DNA of 64,000 bases, from contig NZ_JACCCL010000001.1 in assembly GCF_013408665.1 (NCBI RefSeq), positions 1,503,136 through 1,567,135 of the forward strand. Reading direction: 5' to 3'. Each line of letters opens with the position of its first letter. Within the stretch, counting starts at the first letter, position 1. This document shows positions 38,430 to 48,800 of the stretch, in pieces. The notes below the pieces were generated by a model. That model saw only the letters and a list, made by a program, of their open reading frames with translations. It was not told the origin of the DNA and did no database searches. The DNA is from Sporosarcina sp. JAI121 (GTDB lineage: Bacteria; Bacillota; Bacilli; Bacillales_A; Planococcaceae). The position numbers were made by a program, and so were the translations under genes.

Positions 38430-39040
38430 AAATCGTAGGTATTTATCTTGCAGCTGGAAACAGCGGCCGTATGGGTACCCATAAATTGGCGCTGCCTGTA
38501 GGGACAATGACAGTAGGAAGCTTGGCGCTTGAAACAGCTTTAAAGGCGCCGCTCGATGAAATTTATGTCATTACAACAGAAACAGACGATGCAGATTGGC
38601 TGCCTGCAGAAATGAAGTCCCACGCAAAATGTACAATCATTAATTGTTCCGCAACTTATGAAGGTCAGTCTGAATCATTGCGATGTGGAATTCAACGGGC
38701 ACAAGCCGACCGCGCGGATGCCGTGATCGTCTTGCTGGCAGATCAGCCATTCATCACCGTCCGAATGATTGAAGAAATGATTGCGTGCACGAAAGACAAT
38801 CCAACATGTAGGTTCGTCGCCACTACATACGACCAATCCATCATGCCGCCTGTTCTATTTTCGTCATCCATGTACAATGAACTTTTGTCGTTGCGTGGGG
38901 ACAAAGGAGCAAGGGCCATTTTACAAGGGGATTATCTTCGCAAAGGGAAGCTTTTACCCTGTACCGATAAGAGGTTTGTATGCGATGTTGATACGGAGGA
39001 TGATTATCAAACACTCCAAGAAATAGCGATAACGAAATGA
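38426..39040 (+). CDS. pucB: MobA-like nucleotidyltransferase PucB
   Basis: This 204-residue NTP transferase has the nucleotide-binding loop LAAGNSGRMG (8-17), LLADQP (about 107-112) with the catalytic Asp, and the late VCDVDTEDD. Family members attach a nucleotide to the molybdenum cofactor for xanthine dehydrogenase-type enzymes. The gene overlaps the remnant of xdhC by four bases (ATGA), but no xanthine dehydrogenase structural genes are nearby. It looks like the survivor of a larger puc/xdh operon. Confidence 0.85.
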   Translation: MKIVGIYLAAGNSGRMGTHKLALPVGTMTVGSLALETALKAPLDEIYVITTETDDADWLPAEMKSHAKCTIINCSATYEGQSESLRCGIQRAQADRADAVIVLLADQPFITVRMIEEMIACTKDNPTCRFVATTYDQSIMPPVLFSSSMYNELLSLRGDKGARAILQGDYLRKGKLLPCTDKRFVCDVDTEDDYQTLQEIAITK

Positions 39041-39375
39041 TAGAATATTTCCTATCATTTCGTTACCGCTACTCACCCATTATCCGTTCATAATTAATAA
39101 ATAGGATGCAAGTTTAATAAAGGGTACCTATGCCAGACACAAATACAAACAATTCACATGTCCAAGCAAATACACAAAAAACTAGTAATTAACCACTTTA
39201 GCTAATCTCCATTCTATTTTTATTCAGTTGCAGCGAATTATTTGAGTAGTGCCACACACGGGAACATAAAATTTTTCTGAAAATTAAAATGACACCAATC
39301 CAGGAACTCTAATTCTTGGATTGGTGACGTCTTACGAATTTAATGAATTACAAAATTCGGTAAATTCGTTTTTGT
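39041..39375. other. Intergenic region with a DUF4097 3' remnant and terminators
   Basis: A hairpin CGAAATGATAG/CTATCATTTCG (39033-39062) ends pucB, without a clear U-run. Within 39055-39095 the minus strand repeats, with decay, the 3' end of the DUF4097 gene at 41.7 kb (TCACCCATTATCCGTTC against CGCCCATTATCCGTTC). A second hairpin CACCAATCCAGGAA/TTCTTGGATTGGTG (39293-39326) is the probable terminator of the acyltransferase gene. No ORF is supported. Confidence 0.55.
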
Positions 39376-41151
39376 TTACTCACGTTCTATAGCAGTGGTC
39401 GCAATATGTCTTAATTCATTTAATGCTATCACTAAATTATCAGTTAGTATCTTGGCACTTTCTTTCTCTGAATTGTGGCATGAAACGTTGATGGAAATCG
39501 ACTTATCCAATAATATATAAGCTAACCCATAGCCACCCTCAACTACCGGTCCGAAAATTCGATATTTAACACTGTCATATGCCATTCCACTTGTTGAAAT
39601 AAAATCATGACGCATCGTTAAGTAACCCTTGTCATTGAAAATATCCGGTAATTCATTTATTCCTAGCTCTTCCCCATGTAAATAAAACATTTGTTCAAGA
39701 CCGAACATATGCCTTTCAACACCTAAGCCTTTACGGCATTCTATTATACGGTTTGAATGGGCTGCACCCGCTTTTTGCATTAAAGAATATAAAATTTCAT
39801 TTTTTTCTTCTTCAGCTTCAAGTGCTGTCACCAATTTGAGTTTCTCCATACTTGTAGCTCTAGCACATTCTGTCCTTCCCTCATGAAAGACCCGGACTGC
39901 CACCGGTTCGTAAACGCTTCTCAGTTTACCAAACGTTCTGTACTGTGCTAGTTGTAAGGCCATATGGAAAAAGGCATCCGGACTTATATTCATTTCCTTA
40001 ATTTCATCTGAACCAAAGTTTTCGAAAGTTCTGGATTTTACATGAAAGTCTTTTTTTGTTTGTTCATTATCATTTTGAAACTTCGTTAAAGATTCCTGTA
40101 GTTCTCCCGATATTTCCCATTCCATTTTTTGTGCGACAGTCTTTTCAGTCGTATAAATAATTTCAGGTTCTTCACTGCAAAGTCCCTCATTTACATGGCT
40201 AATGACAGCAAATATTGTTGTCCCGTCTACTGCTGAATGCTCGATGCTATACCCTAATTCTCCACTTTTTGTAATAACAACTTGTATTGTCTTATCGTAG
40301 TATTTATTGGCTCCATTTAACATAAGATTTTCAATCGCTTCTTCGGAATCATTGCTTTCTTCGTCGATTGAAATAACTAGAAGTGAATCTGCGATTGTCT
40401 GAAGGCTTTCGGCATTTACCTTTGACACGATGAGTTTGTTGTACACCTCTGCGGCCTCGTCCCTATTGGCAGTCGTAAATAGGCCAATAGGAAGACCTTC
40501 ATTTTTCTCTGCGGAAAAAGTTGTTTTGATAGCAGCTGCAATTTCTTCACTTTGGTAAATAGCCCCGTCGCTATTCGTGACAGTTACTTTATATACGTTG
40601 TGTTTATATAAAATAACAACATGATTGTTCTTTTTATAAAATTCGGCAATTCTATATTCGTCCATATTCTTCTTAGGAATGCGAATAGATCGGAAGAAAT
40701 TTTTATATTGCCCCATATCAAGTGGTATTCCGTTAATTATTACAGGCTTTACTTCTTCATCAATAATTTTGTGGTATAGTTCTGTAACGAAATAGCATAT
40801 TTTTCCAGATAATTCCGGCATTGTGTAACGATTTTTATATTTTTTATTGTCTAATAAAATATTGAAATGCATTCCAGTTGGTAAGGAACCTCTGTATTTT
40901 AAATAAGAGGCATCCCAAAAAGGCTTGAGCCAGCTTCCTTCTAAACTTTTATCCCATTCGTACAGCTTTTCTTGCAATTTACGAGCGTCGCCATTACTCT
41001 CAAAAAATCGATTTATTACTTTCGTCGTTTTTTGAAATTGCTCTTCACTAACTAAAGGCTCAATCCATTCGAGAAGTTTAGATTTCGTACCATTCAATTG
41101 TGGAATTGGTAATGATGGTAATTCGTTTTGATAAGCAAATGTTTTTTTAAT
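39376..41151 (-). CDS. Choline/carnitine O-acyltransferase family protein
   Basis: This is a soluble acyltransferase that would move acyl groups between CoA and carnitine or choline. Family landmarks: WLKPFWDASYLKYRGSLP, the catalytic EHSAVDG with His about 305 counted from 41151, GRTECARATS, and STSGMAYDSVKYRIFGPVVEGGYGL near the end. The N-terminal family segment ELPSLPIPQL lies upstream of the first canonical codon (TTG at 41097, which has no ribosome-binding site). AAGAAGGG sits 6-12 bases ahead of in-frame ATT codons at 41157-41149, so an ATT start (41151 used here) is proposed. The gene is rare in Bacillales and may be acquired. Confidence 0.85.
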   Translation of the reverse strand: MKKTFAYQNELPSLPIPQLNGTKSKLLEWIEPLVSEEQFQKTTKVINRFFESNGDARKLQEKLYEWDKSLEGSWLKPFWDASYLKYRGSLPTGMHFNILLDNKKYKNRYTMPELSGKICYFVTELYHKIIDEEVKPVIINGIPLDMGQYKNFFRSIRIPKKNMDEYRIAEFYKKNNHVVILYKHNVYKVTVTNSDGAIYQSEEIAAAIKTTFSAEKNEGLPIGLFTTANRDEAAEVYNKLIVSKVNAESLQTIADSLLVISIDEESNDSEEAIENLMLNGANKYYDKTIQVVITKSGELGYSIEHSAVDGTTIFAVISHVNEGLCSEEPEIIYTTEKTVAQKMEWEISGELQESLTKFQNDNEQTKKDFHVKSRTFENFGSDEIKEMNISPDAFFHMALQLAQYRTFGKLRSVYEPVAVRVFHEGRTECARATSMEKLKLVTALEAEEEKNEILYSLMQKAGAAHSNRIIECRKGLGVERHMFGLEQMFYLHGEELGINELPDIFNDKGYLTMRHDFISTSGMAYDSVKYRIFGPVVEGGYGLAYILLDKSISINVSCHNSEKESAKILTDNLVIALNELRHIATTAIERE

Positions 41152-41157
41152 AATAAT

Positions 41158-41640
41158 TAGTCCCTTCTTAACTCATTTACTTACTACTTTAGGTATCCAT
41201 TTTCGTGTCAATAAGGGGATTAGATTTCCCTTTTTTTATGGTTTATCTGACTTCTTAGTTCATCATTCGGTCTCTGTAGAATGGATAGTGAGAATTGAAA
41301 ATAATTTTACACACTTTTGTGTCGGTGTAAAATTTGTTAGCATGGGGTTTAACTGTCTTTGAGTCTCTGGAATTGTGATGAATGGATTCCGTGTTTTTCC
41401 TGTGAGGAGCAAACGGGTAGTTGTACTTTTGGTGATGCAGCTGCGCCCCTTCGCTTTCATCATTTAGATACTAATTATAGCATATGGACCTTCCATTGAA
41501 GAACTTACGACAAACGAAGAAAGCTCCCTGCTTGAAAATTAAAGGCAGGAAGTTTTAATTTATATTGTTATGCACTATTCACCGTCTTCAAAATAAAAAC
41601 GACTCCGCTATGAGAACCCACCTAGCCATAATAATGTCGT
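41158..41640. other. Intergenic region with hairpins, no supported gene
   Basis: AATTTTACAC and GTGTAAAATT (41300-41333) form a perfect 10-bp hairpin, and CTCCCTGC...GGCAGGAAG TTTTAATTT (about 41524-41557) is terminator-like on the plus strand. A 66-codon minus frame at 41263-41463 has no ribosome-binding site and no recognisable family. A small RNA is possible but not demonstrated. Confidence 0.4.
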
Positions 41641-41675
41641 ATTTATCTTAAAGCGAAATGTTTGCTTTTAGAGTG
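41580..41675 (-). pseudogene. Remnant of a YfkAB 3' end
   Basis: On the minus strand the end CTAAAAGCAAACATTTCGCTTTAA reads LKANISL-stop, paralleling the RKADISL-stop end of yfkAB at 44526. Sequence past the stop also matches that gene's terminator region (AAATAAAAACGA, TGAGAAC). This seems to be a partial 3' duplication of about 90 bases. Confidence 0.5.
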
Positions 41676-41682
41676 TCTCCTA

Positions 41683-42489
41683 TTATTTCGTTATAGTTAC
41701 CCGCCCATTATCCGTTCTTAATTTAATCAAATGCTCACCTTTACCGAATGTCGTATGTTTGTTTTCATACCCGAAAACATCGACTTTTCCGTTATCCATT
41801 TTTATATCAATAGTAGCATTCGTCGGTTCTTTTTCGGTTCGAATTTCGATTCTGCCGTTATCAGTCGTCAACTCGATTGGTCGATCCAAATTGTTTGTCA
41901 CAAGAGAAATTTGCCCGTTGTCCGTTTTTCCAGTTATTTTACCTTCGACAGATGTAAGAAGTATTTTACCGTTATCCGTTTTAACATCAGTTATAGAAGT
42001 CTTTACATTTTTCATGTCAATCGTGCCATTATCTGTTTCCAACGCTATATCTTGCGCTTGGATATTTTCCACTTTAATCCGTCCATTATCAGTTTTTGCT
42101 AGGATTTTATTATATTCTTTTTGCGGTACTTTCACGAACAGCTTTAAGTCGGAGGTTGAAAATCCGAAATTAATGAAGCTACGTCGCTTTTCTTTAAAAA
42201 GGATGGAAAGCGTATTTCCCTTTACATCCGCCTTGAATACATATTTCGAATTCTTCCTCGTTTCCCCCATATATTCAACTGTTGTTGCCGAATCTTTGGT
42301 AGGTACAATTTCCACCGCTGCGTTACCGGCTACAATTTCAATATTCGTGAACGAGGAATCGTCCACTGCTATTTTTCGAGCACTGTTTCCTAGCGAATCA
42401 CCTAATGTAAGCGACCACGAAATTCCACCTATAACAATTAACAAGAGCACTAAAACGATAAACAATTTATTTTTGAAAAACATCTTCAT
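41683..42489 (-). CDS. DUF4097 beta-strand repeat (toastrack) protein
   Basis: This is a 268-residue membrane-anchored protein. An N-terminal helix (about 8-26) is followed by a right-handed beta repeat with recurrent TDNG motifs (KTDNGRIKVENI, ETDNGTIDMKNV, KTDNGKILLTSV and further copies about every 19 residues). This is DUF4097, found with sensors and membrane stress systems; the molecular role is unknown. ATG at 42489 is chosen because it follows GAAAGGTGG. It is 11 bases after the EcsC-family gene, in one operon. Confidence 0.85.
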   Translation of the reverse strand: MKMFFKNKLFIVLVLLLIVIGGISWSLTLGDSLGNSARKIAVDDSSFTNIEIVAGNAAVEIVPTKDSATTVEYMGETRKNSKYVFKADVKGNTLSILFKEKRRSFINFGFSTSDLKLFVKVPQKEYNKILAKTDNGRIKVENIQAQDIALETDNGTIDMKNVKTSITDVKTDNGKILLTSVEGKITGKTDNGQISLVTNNLDRPIELTTDNGRIEIRTEKEPTNATIDIKMDNGKVDVFGYENKHTTFGKGEHLIKLRTDNGRVTITK

Positions 42490-42500
42490 CAAACCACCTT

Positions 42501-43214
42501 TCAATAGGATTGGAGTAAGCGTAGCCGGTATGAATTCATTGCTGTTTCTCCAAGTTGGTCAAGTAGATTATAGTTGGCAAAGGCACCGACGATTGCACCG
42601 AAGCCGGGGATTAATTGGAACATCTTCACTAAATCGATATGATCCCGATACTCTTGCTGAAAATCCCTCCAGTCCATGTCCGCAATTAGATGCTTCTCTA
42701 CCTCCCAATTTTCAATGATAGACAACGTTTCTTTCCGTGTTTCTTCACCTGAAAAAGCAAGCTGGAATACATGTAAAAGGAAAAGGCGCTCTTCATATTC
42801 AGTAGGATCAAACCCATAAATTGTTGCGGCTTCGAATAGAAATTTCATTTTAATGGATAACAATAGAGGAAAATCAACAAGACCCAGCATTATGCCCCCC
42901 GCACCAGTACCTGCGCCTTCGATGACAGCCGTTTTGCGGAAAGTTGAAAGTTTTTCTTTAAAAAGCTCATCACGTTCATAAAGACTTAGACCATTTGCTG
43001 GCCTTTTTTTCGTTGTTATATTAGAGCCGAGCAATGTGGCTTTCACCATGTTTTTAATGCTCTCCGTCATGACTGTATGAATTTTCTCCGGAATGAGACC
43101 ATTCACTTTCAGTTGCGCTTTTTTGGATGTACGGCTAATCAGACCGAATCGCTTTGTCATTTTCCGCTTCCAAAATAACAGTTCCTCCTGTACTTTCATC
43201 GTATAATCGACCAT
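42501..43214 (-). CDS. EcsC family protein
   Basis: This 237-residue protein matches the EcsC family (AVIEGAGTGAGGIMLGLVDFPLLLSIKMKFL, then GFDPTEYEERLFLLHVF and LIPGFGAIVGAFANYNLLDQLG). EcsC accompanies the EcsAB ABC transporter in Bacillus, but here it stands without ecsAB and is followed by the DUF4097 gene. Amphipathic, weakly hydrophobic central and C-terminal helices suggest membrane association. ATG at 43214 follows AGAGGGTGAAAA. Confidence 0.86.
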   Translation of the reverse strand: MVDYTMKVQEELLFWKRKMTKRFGLISRTSKKAQLKVNGLIPEKIHTVMTESIKNMVKATLLGSNITTKKRPANGLSLYERDELFKEKLSTFRKTAVIEGAGTGAGGIMLGLVDFPLLLSIKMKFLFEAATIYGFDPTEYEERLFLLHVFQLAFSGEETRKETLSIIENWEVEKHLIADMDWRDFQQEYRDHIDLVKMFQLIPGFGAIVGAFANYNLLDQLGETAMNSYRLRLLQSY

Positions 43215-43312
43215 TTATTTTCACCCTCTTTCCGGTGCAATCAATTCATTGTTTATAAACTAGTATAACCGATAGGTATTTTATTCAAATGGACCTAAGA
43301 AGTGATTGCATC

Positions 43313-44026
43313 TCAGCCCTTGGACGTAGCTTGAACGGTCCGCTTCCTGAAAAGCAACCACATAAAAACGAATATTGAGAATGAGACGCCTTCAAGTGAT
43401 AAGATGTACCACGGATGGGGCCCTAAATAGTCAAGCAAATTCCCGGTGAATGGCTTCTCCTTTAAAAACATGTAGTTTCCCCGAAACAACGTATTGGCGG
43501 CAACTATAACCGGCAATATCAAGTTCAAAGCAACCATCGTTTTGAGGATGCCTTTAAAGGTAGGCCTGTATCCTTTCATCCACGTAAAATACAGTGCCGT
43601 TACTATAATTCCGATATGTGTATAAAAAAAGTGGAAGAACCTGAAATGTGGAAATCCGATATCTAAAACAGGGGTCACCATTGCCTGAAACGCTCCTCCA
43701 ATACCTGCAAAAAAGACGAAATCGACCAGATGCTTATTCCCCGTCCATAGGAGAACAATTGCAACAAGTAAACTGATACTGCATAACTGGAGCGGCAATG
43801 AGTCATCTAATTCCCATAATCCGGTCCAACTCATCCAAACATGATAAAGGACTTCCATTATCAAGAGTGACATAGCAAAGAGTCGTTCATATTTCAATTG
43901 AACGGGACCTCTTTTTTGTAAAATAAATAAGAGCAAGATTAAAAGGCTTACTAATCCAATTGCCAACATATGCGTTATTGAAAAAAGTATAAAAGGAGGT
44001 TCCCCATAGACTGCCAACTTCTCCAT
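43313..44026 (-). CDS. ywaF: YwaF (TIGR02206) membrane protein
   Basis: This 237-residue integral membrane protein has about seven helices. It matches the TIGR02206/YwaF family (LPLQLCSISLLVAIVLLWTGN, GGAFQAMVTPVLDIGFPHFRFFHFFYTH, LGPHPWYILSLEG). Function is unknown. Conserved histidines in the FPHFRFFHFFYTHIG segment could bind metal or heme, which is speculation. Confidence 0.87.
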   Translation of the reverse strand: MEKLAVYGEPPFILFSITHMLAIGLVSLLILLLFILQKRGPVQLKYERLFAMSLLIMEVLYHVWMSWTGLWELDDSLPLQLCSISLLVAIVLLWTGNKHLVDFVFFAGIGGAFQAMVTPVLDIGFPHFRFFHFFYTHIGIIVTALYFTWMKGYRPTFKGILKTMVALNLILPVIVAANTLFRGNYMFLKEKPFTGNLLDYLGPHPWYILSLEGVSFSIFVFMWLLFRKRTVQATSKG

Positions 44027-44463
44027 CTCATTTCCTTGTAATGATTATGTTCACTAAATCCGAATAATTACCGGTCAGTAGTAAAACAAACGCTCAAAAG
44101 GCTACTCATTTTTTTAGATTATCACCTCATCGAAAAGTTTTTGTTTTATATCTTATACTTAAATCAACGATAAGATATCTAAATTTCATAATACATCAAA
44201 TTACATTGATAGAAGCTCCATCTTAACTATTCAATTGCCAATCCAGTAGAATTAGATGTTCATACAAGTAGTTTTTTAGTCCTGGTTATGCCACCCTACC
44301 ACATGTCTGGCATAATTCATTAGTCACTAATTGTCGTTGGGTATATTTAACTATGTCGATAATTGTCTTCGAATAATGCTTCCGATGATTAACTATTTTG
44401 TTTGTACAGCTATCTTTCCAAATTAGCAGCGTAATTTATTTTATCGCCACACTATGCAAGACG
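44027..44463. other. Intergenic region, nothing supported
   Basis: About 440 AT-rich bases between ywaF and yfkAB. A small hairpin (TATGCCA...TGGCATA, about 44288-44314) is the only structure noticed. No ORF has a ribosome-binding site and plausible composition. Confidence 0.4.
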
Positions 44464-44518
44464 AAAATAAAAACGATACTACTTTGAGAACTAAAGCGCT
44501 CATTGTAGTATCGTTTTT
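44464..44518. terminator. Terminator after yfkAB
   Basis: AAAACGATACTAC pairs with GTAGTATCGTTTT; A-rich and T-rich flanks permit action on both strands. Confidence 0.8.
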
Positions 44519-44525
44519 GTTTATT

Positions 44526-45656
44526 TTAAAGCGAAATATCAGCTTTCCTTTTCATAAAGTCCATTTCAGGATAATAAGCATCTTTCACCAACAAATTTGG
44601 ACCAAGGCAATTAACTGCCGGACAATGACAACCAATCGTTTTTGCAAGTGGTCGCTCGAGCCAGCGATCGAGCATTACTGGAAGCGATTCCGTTTGAATA
44701 TTGCCCATCGGCGGTGTATCACCAAAATCCGTGACAATGACATTACCTGTGAATATATTGACGTTCAGGCGGGATCTGCCATCCGGGTCATTGCGCACTG
44801 AGACGTTTTTACTGTTGTATAACCGTTTCAACAGTGCCAAATCCTCTTCATTATCACTACACGGGTAAAACGGCAACGTACCGAACAGCATCCAGACATC
44901 CTCGTCACGGTGGTCTAGAAGTTCGTGGATCGCTTTCCGCGTTTCATCCAATGAGAGCACTTCAAGCTGAGAAGCAAAATCGCTTGGGTACATAGGATGC
45001 ACTTCATGTCTTGCACATTTCATTTCCTCTATAACTTGTTTGTGGATATGTTCAAGATGCGGAAGTGTCCGTTTATTCAACATGGTTTCCGCTGAAACCA
45101 TGACATCCGCTTCAGCTAATGCCCGGCTATTATCGATCATCCGCTGGAATTGTTCAGCGCGGCGTTCCCGGGGAGGTTTCCGTTCCATATTGGCGAAGCC
45201 GCCATCAACGAAATCATCAACCGTACCCCAGTTATGTGAAATATGTAAGACATCCAAATACGGTGCAATCGCCATATAGCGGTCAAGTGGCATCGTTAAG
45301 TTCGAATTCATTTGCGTTCGGACCCCACGCTCGTTCGCATATTTCAATATGGGTAATACATATTGCTCTATCGACTTTTTTGAAAACATCGGCTCGCCGC
45401 CTGTAATACTTATGGTCCGTAAATGAGGAATTTCCTCCAGGCGGGAGATGAGCAGTTCCATCGGCAGAGCGTCCGGATCCTTATGCTGTAACATATATCC
45501 TACAGCGCAATGTTCACAGCGCATATTGCACAAATATGTCGTCGTGAATTCAATGCTCGACAATGTCAGTTTACCATGCTCCTGCACATCCAAGTATGCT
45601 TCCCACGGATCGTAGGCAGGCGTCATGTTTTTGTGTGTTACTAAATCAGTATGCAT
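44526..45656 (-). CDS. yfkAB: Radical SAM/CxCxxxxC protein YfkAB
   Basis: This 376-residue radical SAM protein binds its cluster through C43, C47 and C50 (YLCNMRCEHCAVGY), followed by the SAM-binding SITGGEPMF. A second cysteine set near the C-terminus, GCHCPAVNC, gives the CxCxxxxC motif that names the YfkAB family and may hold another cluster. The substrate is unknown. The ATG at 45656 follows AGGGGTTAATT. It is monocistronic. Confidence 0.92.
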   Translation of the reverse strand: MHTDLVTHKNMTPAYDPWEAYLDVQEHGKLTLSSIEFTTTYLCNMRCEHCAVGYMLQHKDPDALPMELLISRLEEIPHLRTISITGGEPMFSKKSIEQYVLPILKYANERGVRTQMNSNLTMPLDRYMAIAPYLDVLHISHNWGTVDDFVDGGFANMERKPPRERRAEQFQRMIDNSRALAEADVMVSAETMLNKRTLPHLEHIHKQVIEEMKCARHEVHPMYPSDFASQLEVLSLDETRKAIHELLDHRDEDVWMLFGTLPFYPCSDNEEDLALLKRLYNSKNVSVRNDPDGRSRLNVNIFTGNVIVTDFGDTPPMGNIQTESLPVMLDRWLERPLAKTIGCHCPAVNCLGPNLLVKDAYYPEMDFMKRKADISL

Positions 45657-45728
45657 TTTAATTAACCCCTATACGTATAGTAAGATACTAAAATAGTATG
45701 CACCTCAAACCGACGTTTCGCAATAGCA

Positions 45729-45768
45729 CAAAAAGACCCCATCCAAGAAACTGTCTTGTAGATGAGGT
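45729..45768 (-). terminator. Terminator after the UvrA-like gene
   Basis: On the minus strand ACCTCATC pairs with GATGGGGT and TCTTTTTG follows. Confidence 0.65.
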
Positions 45769-45809
45769 TTCTTCACTGGCTGACAGCTAGCTCTTTACTT
45801 AAATTTAAT

Positions 45810-48800
45810 TTAAGTATTTTGCTCAAGGCATTGATAAACCGCTATCAAATCTCGTTTATTTAACTCACGAATACGATTGAAGATTGGAATATCAGCAACA
45901 GCCTCATTATATAAGCTTTCATCAACAACATCTCTCACTTTACCAGTGAGCCATGTTTCTACCGCTATGCCTTCGACAACTTCCTGAAGTCCGTCATCAT
46001 TGATACCACTTTCATTGCAACTCACACATGGTATCGTTAATTTAAATACGCCATCATGGAGATTATCTTCTGTAATGACTTTTTTTCCTTTACAGAATGG
46101 ACATGGATGACTTTTTTTAATCTTATTAATTTGGGTAACAATTTTTTTATATCCAAAAGCTTCATAAACATACGTTAGTTTTTTGTATTTTCCATTTGTG
46201 AAATACTTATCAATGATGGTTTCTCTCATCTCAGTGATATTGTCAAAATCACTGATGGTAACCCGGTTGTTAGTGCTGATGGAATCGATATTGCCTCTAA
46301 TTTTATCCCAGAATGGTAAGGCATTTTGTAACACCACTTCATAACCAACAAAGCTTGCCATTTCCAGCTCAAACATTTTCAGCGCGACTTGTGTTTCCCT
46401 AGGCAGTAAAGAAACATCTTCCGTCAAAGTCATATCTCCGCCAACAATAGATTTCATTTTTATCAGTTCCGGTAACGTACCTACTGTTTTCAAAACTTGA
46501 TCTAGTGGCTGATAAATAATTTCACGTATATCTGTGCCGCCAAATTCGAGCTTTTTATGATGGTTTAGCACGGTTCCTTGACAAATCGGACATGTAATCA
46601 TCTCTCTCGATGTTTTCATATGCTCTTTAATATTCGATTTCGAAATGGACATATACATTCCAATTATGTTATTAAAGCCTTGCCACGTTCTCTGCGCCTT
46701 GCCTGCTTTATCATAAAAGGACTTTTCCCAATACCCGTATAAATAGGTATGCTTCTCTGCTTCTGTCATATCATTATAGCTTTTACTAATATCGTGACCG
46801 AGCTCATTCTCAATCTCTTCAAAAAGGAATTTCAGTTTTGGGTATTGATAATGTTTTAACACCTCCATGACGTCTGGATGCAATTGACCATCCCAGAATG
46901 GAACGGTTTTGTCCTGAATAACAACATCTATATCAAATTTTTCAATCGCCCGGCGGCCAGAGCAGTATAGACAATGATTTTCTTGATTATAGAAATCGAA
47001 TCTTTTTGTATCATTATTGGTCGGATGCGCCGCTACAATATGGTTGATTAAACCGCCAATTTCATATAGAAAACTATATTGGCTATACAAGTGTCTTTCA
47101 AGATCAATGGCAATGACCGGTGCAATTTTTTCAGATTCGTATTCACCATATATCAAACGAGCCATTGATGATAAGCTTTTCAAGATTCCGCCCTTATAGA
47201 CGTTTTCTGCATTTTTAAAATAGGAAATTTGATTTTCTTTTACATAGTTAATTCCTTTTTGTTGGTTGATGGTTGAAGAGATTTGTAATGGAACAACTCT
47301 CTCCGTACTGTTTTGTTGACGATAATAATCATCATGACTGACAACATCTAGATGTTGAACAGGTGTAAGCTGTCTTTTACCAAAATCCACGATAAAATCA
47401 GAGTTATTTAGCATATATGAATTATGTTCAATCATTATCATTGAGACAGATTCATCCTGCAAAATGACCCTGACACTATCAATGAATTGATTTAAAATAT
47501 TTTGTGATAAACCTTTTGAAGGCTCGTCAAAAATAAAAAGCGTATGTGGGTTTCTTGAGTTTGCAAACAGCTCAGAAACTAAATGAACACATTGAAATTC
47601 ACCAGTCGATAAAGACTGTGTTTTTCTTTCCAACGTCAAATAACCAAGTCCTAGTTTGATCAATAAGCTTAAACGTTTATGAACGATGTCGTCCTTTGGC
47701 AGTTCACCAATAATATCTTCAATCGAACGCTGAAAAATATCATCAATATCTTCACTATATTTTGCGAGTTTCCTTTTAATATCAAGAAAAGTTGCAACTG
47801 TTGACCGACTGGTAATCGATTGGTTTCGATTTTGCCCAACCATTACCAATTTATCTTTTGGATATCGCTTGAGAAAATCTTTGGCTATACACTCATTGAC
47901 AAGTGTAGATTTACCACATCCAGACTCCCCGGTAAAAGTGACAATTCTATTTTGGGGAATCTGAATTTCAGCCATTTGAATATTACGACAGTAAAGATCA
48001 TGAAATTGATAGTATCCTGTTGGTATTGCCTGATTTCCTTCCAAAGTAATTGGTTTTGGACGTGGGGATTCTTCAACAATTTTCCCACCGTATTTTCCAC
48101 TGCCAGGTCCAAAGAACAATTGCTTTTCCGTTGTGTTAAGGACCGTGTCAGAATGGTCAATGAGCCAAATTTGATTCTTAGACCCTAATTGTTTAATCTC
48201 TTCTAAGATTTTCAATAGTGTTTGGTGATCGAGACCCACGGAGATTTCATCAATAATAATAACGGTATTTTCACTTGTCGCCATGAATTCTGCCAAGTAA
48301 AGTCGTGTTAATTCTCCACCCGATAATGTACCCATAATGCGATTTAATGTTAAGTAACCAATATTCATATTGATAACATTTTTAAGAATATGTTGTTTCG
48401 CTTCACTAATATGTAATTCTTCTCTCAGGGAGAGAATCGTTTCAATGTTTAAGTTGTTTATATCGGAAATACTATATGGTTGATCCAATAATTTCATCTT
48501 ATATTGTTCAACTTCTGGATTATAGCGTTTGCCCTCACACTTTTTACATTCGATATTTTTGGTAGTACCACGTCCTTTACAATCAGGGCACCAGCCTAAG
48601 GGATTATTAAATGAAAAAACTTCTGGAGAAAGCTTGATTTCTTCAGCAATTCTCTCACGAATCTCTTTAAAAACACCCGTATGTGTGCCGATCGTTGAAC
48701 GCGGATTGGAAGAAATAGATGATTTTCCGAGAAAAAGTACTAAAGGCATTTCTTCCATCTTAATAGCACTGAAATTGGTTTCCATAATATTGGGGAATAA

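Noticed and set aside
41263..41463. 66-residue minus-strand frame with basic composition
   Set aside because: A TATAAT lies just upstream but there is no ribosome-binding site and the protein matches nothing; probably eroded DNA.
41759..42718. 319-residue open frame on the plus strand
   Set aside because: It lies antisense to the DUF4097 and EcsC-family genes, is Ser/Phe/Ile-rich as expected from reading TDNG repeats backwards, and has no ribosome-binding site.
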